DNA from: an uncultured Chitinophagaceae bacterium
GTDB lineage: Bacteria > Bacteroidota > Bacteroidia > Chitinophagales > Chitinophagaceae
DNA length: 64,000 nt
Direction: 5' to 3'
Assembly (NCBI GenBank): GCA_937981995.1
Contig: CALJNC010000026.1
Location: 1-64,000 of the forward strand
The notes beneath the pieces are model-generated. The model saw only the letters and a list, made by a program, of their open reading frames with translations. It was not told the DNA's origin and did no database searches. Below are positions 8,080 to 15,698 of this stretch, piece by piece; the first letter of the stretch is position 1, and the number at the start of each line of letters is the position of its first letter. Position numbers and translations under genes: made by a program.

Positions 8080-8940
8080 ATGGCTGAACAAAAAACATAT
8101 CATGAAGAAGTGGAGTACTACTATCAATCTTCTCAGAAGGATTATGAAATAATTTGGGGTGCCAAGAAGCATGGTTCATTCCATTATGGCTTTTGGGAGA
8201 AGGGTATTAAATTGCATAACGAGGCCATAAATAATACAACCGAGAAGGTGGCTCAAAACGCAGATTTAAAAACAGGAATGCAAGTAGCAGATTTAGGTTG
8301 TGGCATAGGTGGGCCAGCCATGTACTTAGCAAAAAAGTATGCTATAAAAGTAGATGGAGTATCTATAACTAGAAAACAAATAGCGCAAGCTAATAAAGAT
8401 GCATCCGATCGCGGCTTAGCTGATAATGCTAAATTTTATGCCGAGGACTATTGTCATACAAGCTTGGAAAGTACAGCCTATAATGTGGTGTATGGCATTG
8501 AAAGTTATTGTCATGCGCAGGATAAACTTGATGTGCTCAAAGAATCTGCTCGCTTATTGAAATCTAATGGAAAATTGGTGGTCTTAGATTTTTTCTGGAA
8601 AGGAACTGAGAAAAACGAAAAAGACAAAGTAGCAATGAAAAACTGGGCTAAGAGCTGGGCTGTTTCTGATTTTGCTTATGAAAAAGAATTTGAAGAAAAA
8701 TTAGAGCAAGCCGGTTTTAAGAATATTAAGAAACAGGTAGTAACAAAAAATGTTGAGCCAAGTATCAAGCGTTTGTATTACATTTTTATTCCTTCAGTTG
8801 CCATTGATTGGGTATTGCGTATAATTGGTAAACGTAAGGGGAAACATGAAAACATGTGGAGCGCGTATTACCAATATCAATGTTGGAAACGTGGGCTGTG
8901 GAATTATTGCATTTATACTGCAGACAAGGAGCCTACTTAA
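8080..8940 (+). CDS. SAM-dependent methyltransferase, sterol/tocopherol type
   Basis: This 287-residue class I methyltransferase has motif I DLGCGIGGPAMYLA and a post-I GVSITRKQI, a signature shared by sterol 24-C-methyltransferases, gamma-tocopherol methyltransferase and cyclopropane synthase relatives. The C-terminal part (IKRLYYIFIP...MWSAYYQYQCWKRGLWNYCIY) resembles the sterol methyltransferase C-terminal domain. The substrate is unknown; a small lipid or isoprenoid is likely. The ATG at 8080 matches where homology begins (MAEQKTYHEEVEYYYQ); the frame is open further upstream to 8017, but that part runs through the haemoglobin gene. The end overlaps the convergent hydrolase by 8 bases. 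Confidence 0.85.
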   Translation: MAEQKTYHEEVEYYYQSSQKDYEIIWGAKKHGSFHYGFWEKGIKLHNEAINNTTEKVAQNADLKTGMQVADLGCGIGGPAMYLAKKYAIKVDGVSITRKQIAQANKDASDRGLADNAKFYAEDYCHTSLESTAYNVVYGIESYCHAQDKLDVLKESARLLKSNGKLVVLDFFWKGTEKNEKDKVAMKNWAKSWAVSDFAYEKEFEEKLEQAGFKNIKKQVVTKNVEPSIKRLYYIFIPSVAIDWVLRIIGKRKGKHENMWSAYYQYQCWKRGLWNYCIYTADKEPT

Positions 8941-9976
8941 ACAGTTCAATAAAATCAGTAATCTCTTTATGAGTTTCTATAGGTTCAGATAGTTGCGGAT
9001 TGTGATCGCTTTTAGGCATAATCACCATTTTGGTCCATGAGCTACTTACTTTGTCCATAACATCTTGTCCAAGGTCTTGAGGCACTATAAAATCATATTT
9101 GCCATAAATATTCAATACTGGAATCGTTACTTTATTTAATCGGCTGCTCATTTCGTTATCTAAAGCCAACTGGTTTAAATCAAGGATGTTAGTTGTAATT
9201 AAATTTGTTATAAAAGCTGTAAATGCCCAAGGTTGATATTGACCTAAGATTATTTTACCTACGTTCATCTCAAAACCGTCATTAGTTGAATCAGACATAA
9301 GACGCATGCCATCAAAGCCACAAGAGTTTATAGCATTTGATCTGCTCGAAGTGCCGTTAGGAGGATTGTTATCAATCCAATTTATCATGCTTTGCCAAGT
9401 TTCTGCGTTATCTCCAAATACAATTTGCCTATTGCCCACTTTTTTAATTTTATCTCCTACTAGTGAGTCGCCTAATGCGTAGTTATGCGCACCGTCTAAA
9501 TTAATCCATCCCTTAAATTTATTCTGAAGTGTATCTGTAGTAAGGTAGGCTGCGCTTACAAATCCACCCCAAGAATGACCTAGTATGAAAAATCTAATAT
9601 CATCTCCAAATCTAAATTTAACTGTTTCTACTACATGGTCCACTGCATTGGTAAACGTGCTTACTGTTGCCTTGCTAATATTATTTCCCTGTGAGAAACC
9701 GGCAAATGGCTGGTCAAAAAATACAGCAGCATAATCTTGTTGGATATACTCAATGCTTTGCTCCGTATTGTGTTCCCAAATACCCGGGTCACCTGGTCCG
9801 CCATGTATGTACACAACAAATACTTTAGAAGCTGTATTGCCTTTAACTCGAACAGGAAGGGTTTGTTCTCCAGATTTTACAAAGAATATTTCGTCCGTTT
9901 TTTCTGAAAGTTCAACTTTATCTTTTTGACATGAAAAGAATAAAAATAGCGGTAGTATGAATATTATTTTTTTCAT
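8933..9976 (-). CDS. Alpha/beta hydrolase lipoprotein
   Basis: This 347-residue lipoprotein has signal MKKIIFILPLFLFFSC with the lipid-anchored Cys near residue 16. The mature part is an alpha/beta hydrolase with an HGGPGDPG oxyanion motif like that of proline iminopeptidases. Its nucleophile elbow is GHSWGG, and it has a C-terminal SDHNPQL carrying the catalytic His, with an Asp likely in YGKYDFIVP. It is probably a periplasmic or outer-membrane-anchored peptidase or esterase of unknown substrate. The start overlaps the stop of the upstream gene by one base (TAATG), so the two genes are likely cotranscribed. Confidence 0.82.
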   Translation of the reverse strand: MKKIIFILPLFLFFSCQKDKVELSEKTDEIFFVKSGEQTLPVRVKGNTASKVFVVYIHGGPGDPGIWEHNTEQSIEYIQQDYAAVFFDQPFAGFSQGNNISKATVSTFTNAVDHVVETVKFRFGDDIRFFILGHSWGGFVSAAYLTTDTLQNKFKGWINLDGAHNYALGDSLVGDKIKKVGNRQIVFGDNAETWQSMINWIDNNPPNGTSSRSNAINSCGFDGMRLMSDSTNDGFEMNVGKIILGQYQPWAFTAFITNLITTNILDLNQLALDNEMSSRLNKVTIPVLNIYGKYDFIVPQDLGQDVMDKVSSSWTKMVIMPKSDHNPQLSEPIETHKEITDFIELFK

Positions 9977-10620
9977 TATTTCTTTTTCAAAAATTTATTA
10001 ATATTAATACCTACTACTAATCTACTTAGATATAAATTGTTGTAAGGTGCAAAATTCATTAGCCCAAAGTATGAGTAAAATCTAAAGGTTTCATTTTTAC
10101 GTTGAATGTGTTGGCCAAACCCAAAGCGGTAATTAAAGCTGAAGTACATATCGCCATCGAAATTTTGACGGGTAACGATTCCGTTTTCTACCGCGTAGGT
10201 AGGATTGGTATAAAAGGTTCTGGCCAAACCAATATCTGCTTGAGAAATGAAAAATTTATTCTTTTTTAATTCTCGTTGCCAAGTTCTGCCGCCTGTAAGC
10301 ATCACATTATGATGATTATTTTTATGAAAATAATAGCGACTAAATAGTTCCCAGCGTCTTACTTTGTTAATTCGCTTTTCCTTTCCCTTGTGCATTTTTT
10401 CTTTTACAATAAACTTGTGCGGGAAGGAGAGGTTTACTTCAAGTCCTGGGTATTTAATTACGCCAAGTGCTCCTATGCCTATGTATTTTTGAGCGTAGAG
10501 TGCATCCCAATCTATAAATGGTTTTTCTTCAAGTGCTTCGCCATCTGTTTGTGCAATACAATTAGTACTAGCTAATACAAGCATGGAAATAACAATCAGA
10601 AAGAAGGTTATTCTTTTCAT
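9976..10620 (-). CDS. Hypothetical exported protein, probable small outer-membrane barrel
   Basis: This 214-residue protein has a signal peptide (MKRITFFLIVISMLVLASTNCIAQ). The mature part contains alternating polar/aromatic strands (WELFSRYYFHKNNHHNVMLTGG, MYFSFNYRFGFGQHI, FRFYSYFGLMNF, LYLSRLVVGININKF) typical of a short outer-membrane beta-barrel. It is translationally coupled to the hydrolase downstream. I see no recognisable family and cannot give a function. Confidence 0.65.
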   Translation of the reverse strand: MKRITFFLIVISMLVLASTNCIAQTDGEALEEKPFIDWDALYAQKYIGIGALGVIKYPGLEVNLSFPHKFIVKEKMHKGKEKRINKVRRWELFSRYYFHKNNHHNVMLTGGRTWQRELKKNKFFISQADIGLARTFYTNPTYAVENGIVTRQNFDGDMYFSFNYRFGFGQHIQRKNETFRFYSYFGLMNFAPYNNLYLSRLVVGININKFLKKK

Positions 10621-10687
10621 TGTAGTAAAGTTCGTAATTTAATTGCACTGCGCATGCATTTAAAGCAAAAAAAAGTAAGCTCAAGTA

Positions 10688-10978
10688 TTAACTGCTAACC
10701 AGGCTAAAGCTATTAATTGTGTTGGCAAGCTTAAAGTCTTTTTCTGTTATGCCATCGGCATCATGCGTGGATAATCTAATGTTTACCTTATTGTACACAT
10801 TAAAAAGTTCAGGGTGGTGATTTTGCTCTTCAGCTGCTGTACCAAGTTGATTAATAAAATCTAAGGATTGCTTAAAGTTTTCAAACTTAAAGTTTCGTTC
10901 TAATGCAGCCTCATTCAAGGTCCATCCATCTAGATTTTGCAATTTTTGCAAAATTTCTTTTTCGCTAAGTCGGTTCAT
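10688..10978 (-). CDS. phhB: 4a-hydroxytetrahydrobiopterin dehydratase
   Basis: This 96-residue pterin carbinolamine dehydratase recycles 4a-hydroxytetrahydrobiopterin formed by aromatic amino acid hydroxylases. The signature EEQNHHPELFNVYNKVNIRLSTHD is visible with the paired His, the Tyr and the final His-Asp. The length matches the family norm of about 95-105. No phenylalanine hydroxylase gene is in the window. It lies 31 bases downstream of the E2 gene on the same strand. Confidence 0.93.
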   Translation of the reverse strand: MNRLSEKEILQKLQNLDGWTLNEAALERNFKFENFKQSLDFINQLGTAAEEQNHHPELFNVYNKVNIRLSTHDADGITEKDFKLANTINSFSLVSS

Positions 10979-11009
10979 GTTTTACTTGGTTGTTATATTC
11001 CTGAAAATG

Positions 11010-12344
11010 TTACACCTTACGATTTGTATCAAAGTTTTCAAGTTCTTTGGCTACTTCACTTAAAAAACCAGCTCCCAAGGATCCATCAATAATTCTATGA
11101 TCATAGCTCATAGATAAATACATCATTTGACGAATTGCTATTACATCACCCTCCGGTGTTTCAATAACTACAGGGCGTTTTTTGATAGTTCCTACTGCAA
11201 GTATTGCTACCTGTGGTTGGCTAATTATTGGTGTACCCATTAAACTACCAAAGGTTCCTACATTTGTAAGTGTAAAGGTTCCTCCTTGCGTATCTTCTGG
11301 TTTTAATTTATTATTTCGTGCAGCGTTTGCTAAGCCATTTACTTGCTTAGATATTCCATACAAATTATTCGTATCTGCATTTTTTATAACAGGTACAATT
11401 AGGTTACCATTTGGCAAGGCAGTTGCCATACCTATATTGATATCTTTTTTGATTATAATATTATCACCATCTACACTTGCGTTAATCATTGGATTGCGCT
11501 TAATACAGTTTACAATCGCCTCAATAAATAATGGCGTAAAGGTTAGTTTCTCTCCATTTTTTTCTAAGAATTCACCTTTTACTTTGTTGCGCCAATTTAC
11601 CATATTGGTTACGTCAGCCTCTGTCATAGATGTAACGTGTGGCGAAGTTTGAACGCTATCAACCATATGTTTTGCAATGAGTTTGCGCATACGATCCATT
11701 TCAATAATTTCTACATTGCCAGAAGCTTGAATTGTTGATTTGTTACTCTCACTAGGTGCCGGTGTTGCACTTACACTTGGTGCTGAAGCTTCCTGCGGAG
11801 CAGTTGGTGCAGCAGAAGCCGTTCCTCTATTTTTTACATAATTAATGATATCTTTTTTAGTAACTCTTCCTTCTTTGCCGCTGCCTTGGATTGCTTCTAA
11901 ATCACTCATTGAAACTCCTTCTTTGGCAGCAATGTTCATTACCAATGGTGAATAAAATCTATTGGGTTCTCCATTACTCGCTGCAGGTGCTGCTGTGTTT
12001 GCCGGTGGTGCACTTGGCGGAGCTGCTACTGGCTGAGGAGCCGCAGGAGCTGGTTCAGCTTTTGGAGCTGCCTCTACTTTTGGTGCCGCTTGAGCCACTT
12101 CACCACCTGTGCTAATTTTAGCGATTACGGTTCCTACTGGCACTACATCGTCTACATTAAATAATATTTCAGTAACTGTACCCGAAACAGTACTTGGTAC
12201 TTCACTATCTACTTTGTCAGTTGCTATTTCAAGAAGTGTTTCATCCATATCAATAGAATCTCCTACATTCTTAAGCCATTTGAGTACGGTTGCCTCTGTA
12301 ATACTTTCGCCCATTTTGGGCATTACCAATTCTTCTAAAGCCAT
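11010..12344 (-). CDS. 2-oxoacid dehydrogenase E2 (dihydrolipoamide acyltransferase)
   Basis: The E2 core of a 2-oxoacid dehydrogenase complex transfers the acyl group from lipoamide to CoA. The 444-residue protein has one N-terminal lipoyl domain with the lipoyl Lys at residue 44 (ATDKVDSE), an Ala/Pro-rich linker, a peripheral subunit-binding domain (YSPLVMNIAAKEGV...GRVTKKDIINYV), a second linker and the catalytic domain ending with SYDHRIIDG. The frame extends 22 codons upstream, but homology begins at MALEELVMPKMGESITEA, so the ATG at 12344 is used. A TAACTTTG -7 box lies on the minus strand at 12375-12368. E1 and E3 genes are not in the window. Whether the substrate is branched-chain, pyruvate or 2-oxoglutarate cannot be settled here. 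Confidence 0.93.
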   Translation of the reverse strand: MALEELVMPKMGESITEATVLKWLKNVGDSIDMDETLLEIATDKVDSEVPSTVSGTVTEILFNVDDVVPVGTVIAKISTGGEVAQAAPKVEAAPKAEPAPAAPQPVAAPPSAPPANTAAPAASNGEPNRFYSPLVMNIAAKEGVSMSDLEAIQGSGKEGRVTKKDIINYVKNRGTASAAPTAPQEASAPSVSATPAPSESNKSTIQASGNVEIIEMDRMRKLIAKHMVDSVQTSPHVTSMTEADVTNMVNWRNKVKGEFLEKNGEKLTFTPLFIEAIVNCIKRNPMINASVDGDNIIIKKDINIGMATALPNGNLIVPVIKNADTNNLYGISKQVNGLANAARNNKLKPEDTQGGTFTLTNVGTFGSLMGTPIISQPQVAILAVGTIKKRPVVIETPEGDVIAIRQMMYLSMSYDHRIIDGSLGAGFLSEVAKELENFDTNRKV

Positions 12345-12429
12345 AAATACTAAAATTAAAGGATTGGCAAAGTTATAAAAAACTGCTATCATTTTGTACT
12401 CTGATACCACAAGCTTTCAGATTGTTTTT

Positions 12430-12437
12430 TACATTTG
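12430..12437 (+). promoter_or_regulatory. -7 box upstream of mltG
   Basis: TACATTTG matches TAnnTTTG exactly. It overlaps a possible TTG start codon at 12435, which argues that translation of mltG begins at the GTG at 12453 instead. A clear -33 TTG at the right spacing is not visible. Confidence 0.5.
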
Positions 12438-12452
12438 AGGCAAATTATAATT

Positions 12453-13481
12453 GTGAAGAAAAAGATATCAATAGTTCCTGTGGTTTTTGCTTTGTTTGCG
12501 GCAGTGCTTGTTTTAAGCGGATGCGCTCGATTTGAGGCGGCTAATACTGCCGATTTTGGTGAAAAAGCCGCTATTTATTTAAAAAACGAAGCTAGTATGG
12601 ACGATGTGCTGGCTCAAATGAAAGAAAATAATATTTTAAATGATTTAGGCTCATTTGAAGCATTGGCAGAAGGAAGCAATCTTTCTAGTAATATTCACCC
12701 TGGTAAATATATTATTAAGCAAGGAATGAATAATCATGATATTATTCATTTGCTTAAGTCGGGCAAGCAGGAGGTTGTGCGAATTGTGGTAAATAAACTT
12801 CGCACAAAAAATCATATTGCGAAGCATCTTGCTAAAAAAGTAGCTACAGATTCTGCTACTTTTATTCAGTTATTTGCTGATAGTAATTTTCTTAAACCCT
12901 ATGGGATTAATACAAATGAGGTTCAAAGTATCATTCTGCCGCTTACATATGATGTGTATTACAATACGGAGCCAAAAGAAATTTTTGACAAAATGTTTAA
13001 GGCCTATAAACGTTTTTGGAATGACGAGCGAAAAGCGAAAGCTAAAAAACTAAAGCTAAGCCTTACTGAGGTAATTACAATTGCCTCGATTGTTGATGAA
13101 GAAACGAATAAAAAAGATGAAATGGCCAATGTAGCAAGTGTTTATCTGAATCGTATAAGAAAAGGGATGAAGCTTCAAGCTGATCCTACCGCTCGATTTG
13201 CATATGGCGATTTTTCTATAAAACGAGTATTGAATAAGCATATTCGGTATGATTCACCTTGGAATACTTATAAGGTTGAGGGTATTCCTCCAGGGCCAAT
13301 TTGTACACCTAAACCTGAATCAATAGATGCTGTGCTAGAAAATAAACAAACCGATTATATTTTCTTCTGTGCTAAGGAAGACTTTAGCGGATATCACAAT
13401 TTTGCCAAAAATGGTGCTGAGCATGAGGCTAACGCACAAAAATTTCGAAAAGCAATGGATGAACGAGGGATAAGACGTTAG
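12453..13481 (+). CDS. mltG: Endolytic murein transglycosylase MltG
   Basis: MltG (YceG family) cleaves nascent glycan strands in the periplasm and sets their length. The 343-residue protein has a charged VKKK start and a hydrophobic stretch. The YceG domain includes ASIVDEET, whose Glu corresponds to the catalytic one, then VYLNRIRKGMKLQADPT, the YDSPWNTYKVEGIPPGPI motif and DYIFFCAKEDFSGYHNF near the end. Family members usually have a plain membrane anchor; here the hydrophobic stretch ends in LSGC, a good lipobox. The GTG start follows from the promoter position. Confidence 0.92.
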   Translation: MKKKISIVPVVFALFAAVLVLSGCARFEAANTADFGEKAAIYLKNEASMDDVLAQMKENNILNDLGSFEALAEGSNLSSNIHPGKYIIKQGMNNHDIIHLLKSGKQEVVRIVVNKLRTKNHIAKHLAKKVATDSATFIQLFADSNFLKPYGINTNEVQSIILPLTYDVYYNTEPKEIFDKMFKAYKRFWNDERKAKAKKLKLSLTEVITIASIVDEETNKKDEMANVASVYLNRIRKGMKLQADPTARFAYGDFSIKRVLNKHIRYDSPWNTYKVEGIPPGPICTPKPESIDAVLENKQTDYIFFCAKEDFSGYHNFAKNGAEHEANAQKFRKAMDERGIRR

Positions 13482-13560
13482 TTTGATTTTTGCTAAAAAG
13501 TGAATAAATCTAAGCACTTTGGCTCAGGTTTATTACCTTAGAGGTTAAAATTAGGACCTC

Positions 13561-13995
13561 ATGCGTTATTTATCTACAAAGAAAGTTTTGTTTTCACTCT
13601 TGGCTATAATGGTTTCGTTTGCGTTTACTGCAGATGCTACTGATTATAACAAGGAGGCATTGAATGTTGAAGTAAGTTTTGATGGTCCTGGTGGCAAAAA
13701 GAAAAAGAATAAATATCGAAAAGCAACTTCTAGTATTAAGTTAAACTCTCGTGTGCGATCCGCTCGTGGTAGAGGAAGCGCAATGACTGTAGGAGGTAAT
13801 GGAAGTAATAATCGATTGTCAGGTGGCGCTTTTAGAATAAAAGGAACTGGCACCAAAACTAAAAGTAAACGCAAGCCCAATAACGGAGTAAATAGACGTA
13901 ATAAGTATAAGTATAATTGGATTCGTAAGAATCGTGAGCGTCGTTATTATCGTCATGACCGCACAGGTCGTAGAGGAAATTCATACAGATATTAA
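13561..13995 (+). CDS. Hypothetical exported, strongly basic protein
   Basis: This 144-residue protein has a signal peptide (MRYLSTKKVLFSLLAIMVSFAFTADA). The mature part is Gly-, Arg-, Lys- and Tyr-rich, with KKKKNKYRK, a Gly/Ser-rich middle and an Arg/Tyr-rich tail (RKNRERRYYRHDRTGRRG). The very high positive charge and low complexity suggest binding to acidic polymers such as nucleic acid, lipopolysaccharide or peptidoglycan, but this is only inference. I know no matching family. Confidence 0.6.
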   Translation: MRYLSTKKVLFSLLAIMVSFAFTADATDYNKEALNVEVSFDGPGGKKKKNKYRKATSSIKLNSRVRSARGRGSAMTVGGNGSNNRLSGGAFRIKGTGTKTKSKRKPNNGVNRRNKYKYNWIRKNRERRYYRHDRTGRRGNSYRY

Positions 13996-14022
13996 TTGTT
14001 GAAATAAGTCTTCCGTGGTTCT

Positions 14023-14970
14023 ATGAGTAGTTTGGAAGAAAAAGTAAAGAATTCTCGCGTAGCGCGTGTTCTAAAAGTATGGCTATCTGGTATTGTACTA
14101 CCAGGTTTTCATGGAGTGTCTTTGTATGATTCATTTCGCTTTTTTGGTAAAGAAATTCTTTCGCCACGTTTTACAATTATGGCACGGGCAATGAGCTTTT
14201 CTTTTTTAATGTCTATTCCGCCATTTTTATTATTCTTATTTACATTAATTCCTTACTTGCCACTATCAACCGAGGCATTGATTGCATCTATTGATGAAAC
14301 CGTGGGGATTATTACACAAAGTGAGCGTCTTCAAAAATCAATTGTAAACTTGATGAATGATTTCTTTTTGCATAAAAAAGAAGTTCTCCTATCTTTTTCT
14401 GTATTGTTGACTTTGTTTTTCTCAAGCAATGGGCTCATGGGTTTAATGAGCAGTTTTGATAGAAGTTTTGCAGGCTTTAAAAAACAGGTTTGGTATAAGA
14501 AACGCTTATTTGCTATTTTATTGACGGTTATTTTTTTAGCCGTAATTATTCTTTCTTTTTCGCTTATGATTTTTCAGGCTTGGTTATTTGATTATGCTGG
14601 TTTAGAAGGATGGGTAATAATTGGCAAGCTATTGCAATATATAATTATAGCATCTATGTTGGTTTTGACTATATCTATAATTTACCGCTATGGTCCTGCA
14701 ACACATACGCGATGGCCTATGATTACACCAGGTAGTTTAGTAGCAAGTACTTTGATTATTGCACTTACGGTTGGCTTTTTTTATATGGTCAATAACTTGG
14801 TTAATTATAATCAAATATATGGCTCAGTAGGTACGCTTATTATCTTTTTAATTTGGTTATTTACTATGGCGCAAATATTGCTAATTGGTTTTGAATTGAA
14901 TGTAAGCATATTCGTAAATAAGGAAAGACGGATGGCTAACCAGGACTTATTAAAAGAAGAAGCTAAATAG
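14023..14970 (+). CDS. YihY/virulence factor BrkB family membrane protein
   Basis: This 315-residue inner-membrane protein has about six hydrophobic segments and the YihY/BrkB pattern: ARAMSFSFLMSIPPFLLFLFTLIPYL at the first segment, a FSSNGLMGLMSSFDRSF segment and a C-terminal VGTLIIFLIWLFTMAQILLIGFELN. The family was once called RNase BN in error; its role is unclear. A 4-base gap to the alkB-like gene suggests cotranscription. Confidence 0.88.
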   Translation: MSSLEEKVKNSRVARVLKVWLSGIVLPGFHGVSLYDSFRFFGKEILSPRFTIMARAMSFSFLMSIPPFLLFLFTLIPYLPLSTEALIASIDETVGIITQSERLQKSIVNLMNDFFLHKKEVLLSFSVLLTLFFSSNGLMGLMSSFDRSFAGFKKQVWYKKRLFAILLTVIFLAVIILSFSLMIFQAWLFDYAGLEGWVIIGKLLQYIIIASMLVLTISIIYRYGPATHTRWPMITPGSLVASTLIIALTVGFFYMVNNLVNYNQIYGSVGTLIIFLIWLFTMAQILLIGFELNVSIFVNKERRMANQDLLKEEAK

Positions 14971-14974
14971 AAAG

Positions 14975-15544
14975 GTGGTAGAAAAAATAGATTTGCCCGA
15001 AGCGGATTTGAAACTATACTCAAATGTTTTTGAAGACGTTGATTATTTTTCTTTAGTAAAGGAAGAAATAAATTGGCAAGAAAAAGAGATTACACTTTTT
15101 GGTAAAAAAATTATGCAACCGCGTTTAGTTGCTTTTTATGGAAATGAAGGCGTAGCTTATAAATATTCGGGGCAAATAATGCAGGCCGAATTATGGAGCT
15201 CTTTATTAGTAAGCATAAAGAATAAAGTAGAAAAAGTAACCAAAGCTAGTTTTAATTCTTGCCTCCTAAACTATTACCGTGATGGTAATGACAGTATGGG
15301 GTGGCATCAGGATAATGAAAAGGAGCTTGGAAATAATCCAACGATTGCATCAGTTTCTTTTGGAGCTACGCGCGTTTTTAAATTAAAACATATAAGCCGC
15401 GATGTAAAAATGGATATTCTATTAAGCGATAAGAGTTTGTTGCTAATGTCTGGAGCTACTCAGCATTATTATAAACATGCAATTCCTAAAACTAAAAAGG
15501 CAGTAAAGCCTCGAATTAATTTAACTTTTCGAACAATTGTATAA
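14975..15544 (+). CDS. AlkB-type 2-oxoglutarate/Fe(II) dioxygenase
   Basis: AlkB family enzymes remove methyl groups from bases by oxidation, here probably 1-methyladenine and 3-methylcytosine in DNA. The 189-residue protein has the double-stranded beta-helix core with LNYYRDGNDSMGWHQDNE carrying the HxD iron ligands, FGATRVFKL, the distal His in HYYKHAIPK and the 2-oxoglutarate-binding RINLTFR at the end. It is of the ALKBH2/3-like short type. The start is GTG, 4 bases after the BrkB stop. Confidence 0.9.
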   Translation: MVEKIDLPEADLKLYSNVFEDVDYFSLVKEEINWQEKEITLFGKKIMQPRLVAFYGNEGVAYKYSGQIMQAELWSSLLVSIKNKVEKVTKASFNSCLLNYYRDGNDSMGWHQDNEKELGNNPTIASVSFGATRVFKLKHISRDVKMDILLSDKSLLLMSGATQHYYKHAIPKTKKAVKPRINLTFRTIV

Positions 15545-15632
15545 ATAAGTGATTTTTATCACTGATTTTAATTAAATTAAAATATTGTTTATCAAATATT
15601 AATAAATGTATAAAAATACAATGTTAATAATA

Positions 15633-15666
15633 TTGACCCCAAAAGTAAAAAAACATATTACATTTG
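15633..15666 (+). promoter_or_regulatory. Promoter of glutamine synthetase III gene
   Basis: A -33 TTG (15633-15635) and a -7 TACATTTG (15659-15666) are separated by 23 bases, within the Bacteroidota range. Transcription would begin near 15673, giving a leader of about 26 bases before the ATG at 15699. Confidence 0.6.
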
Positions 15667-15698
15667 TACAATAATACTACATTATAAAAAATTATAAT

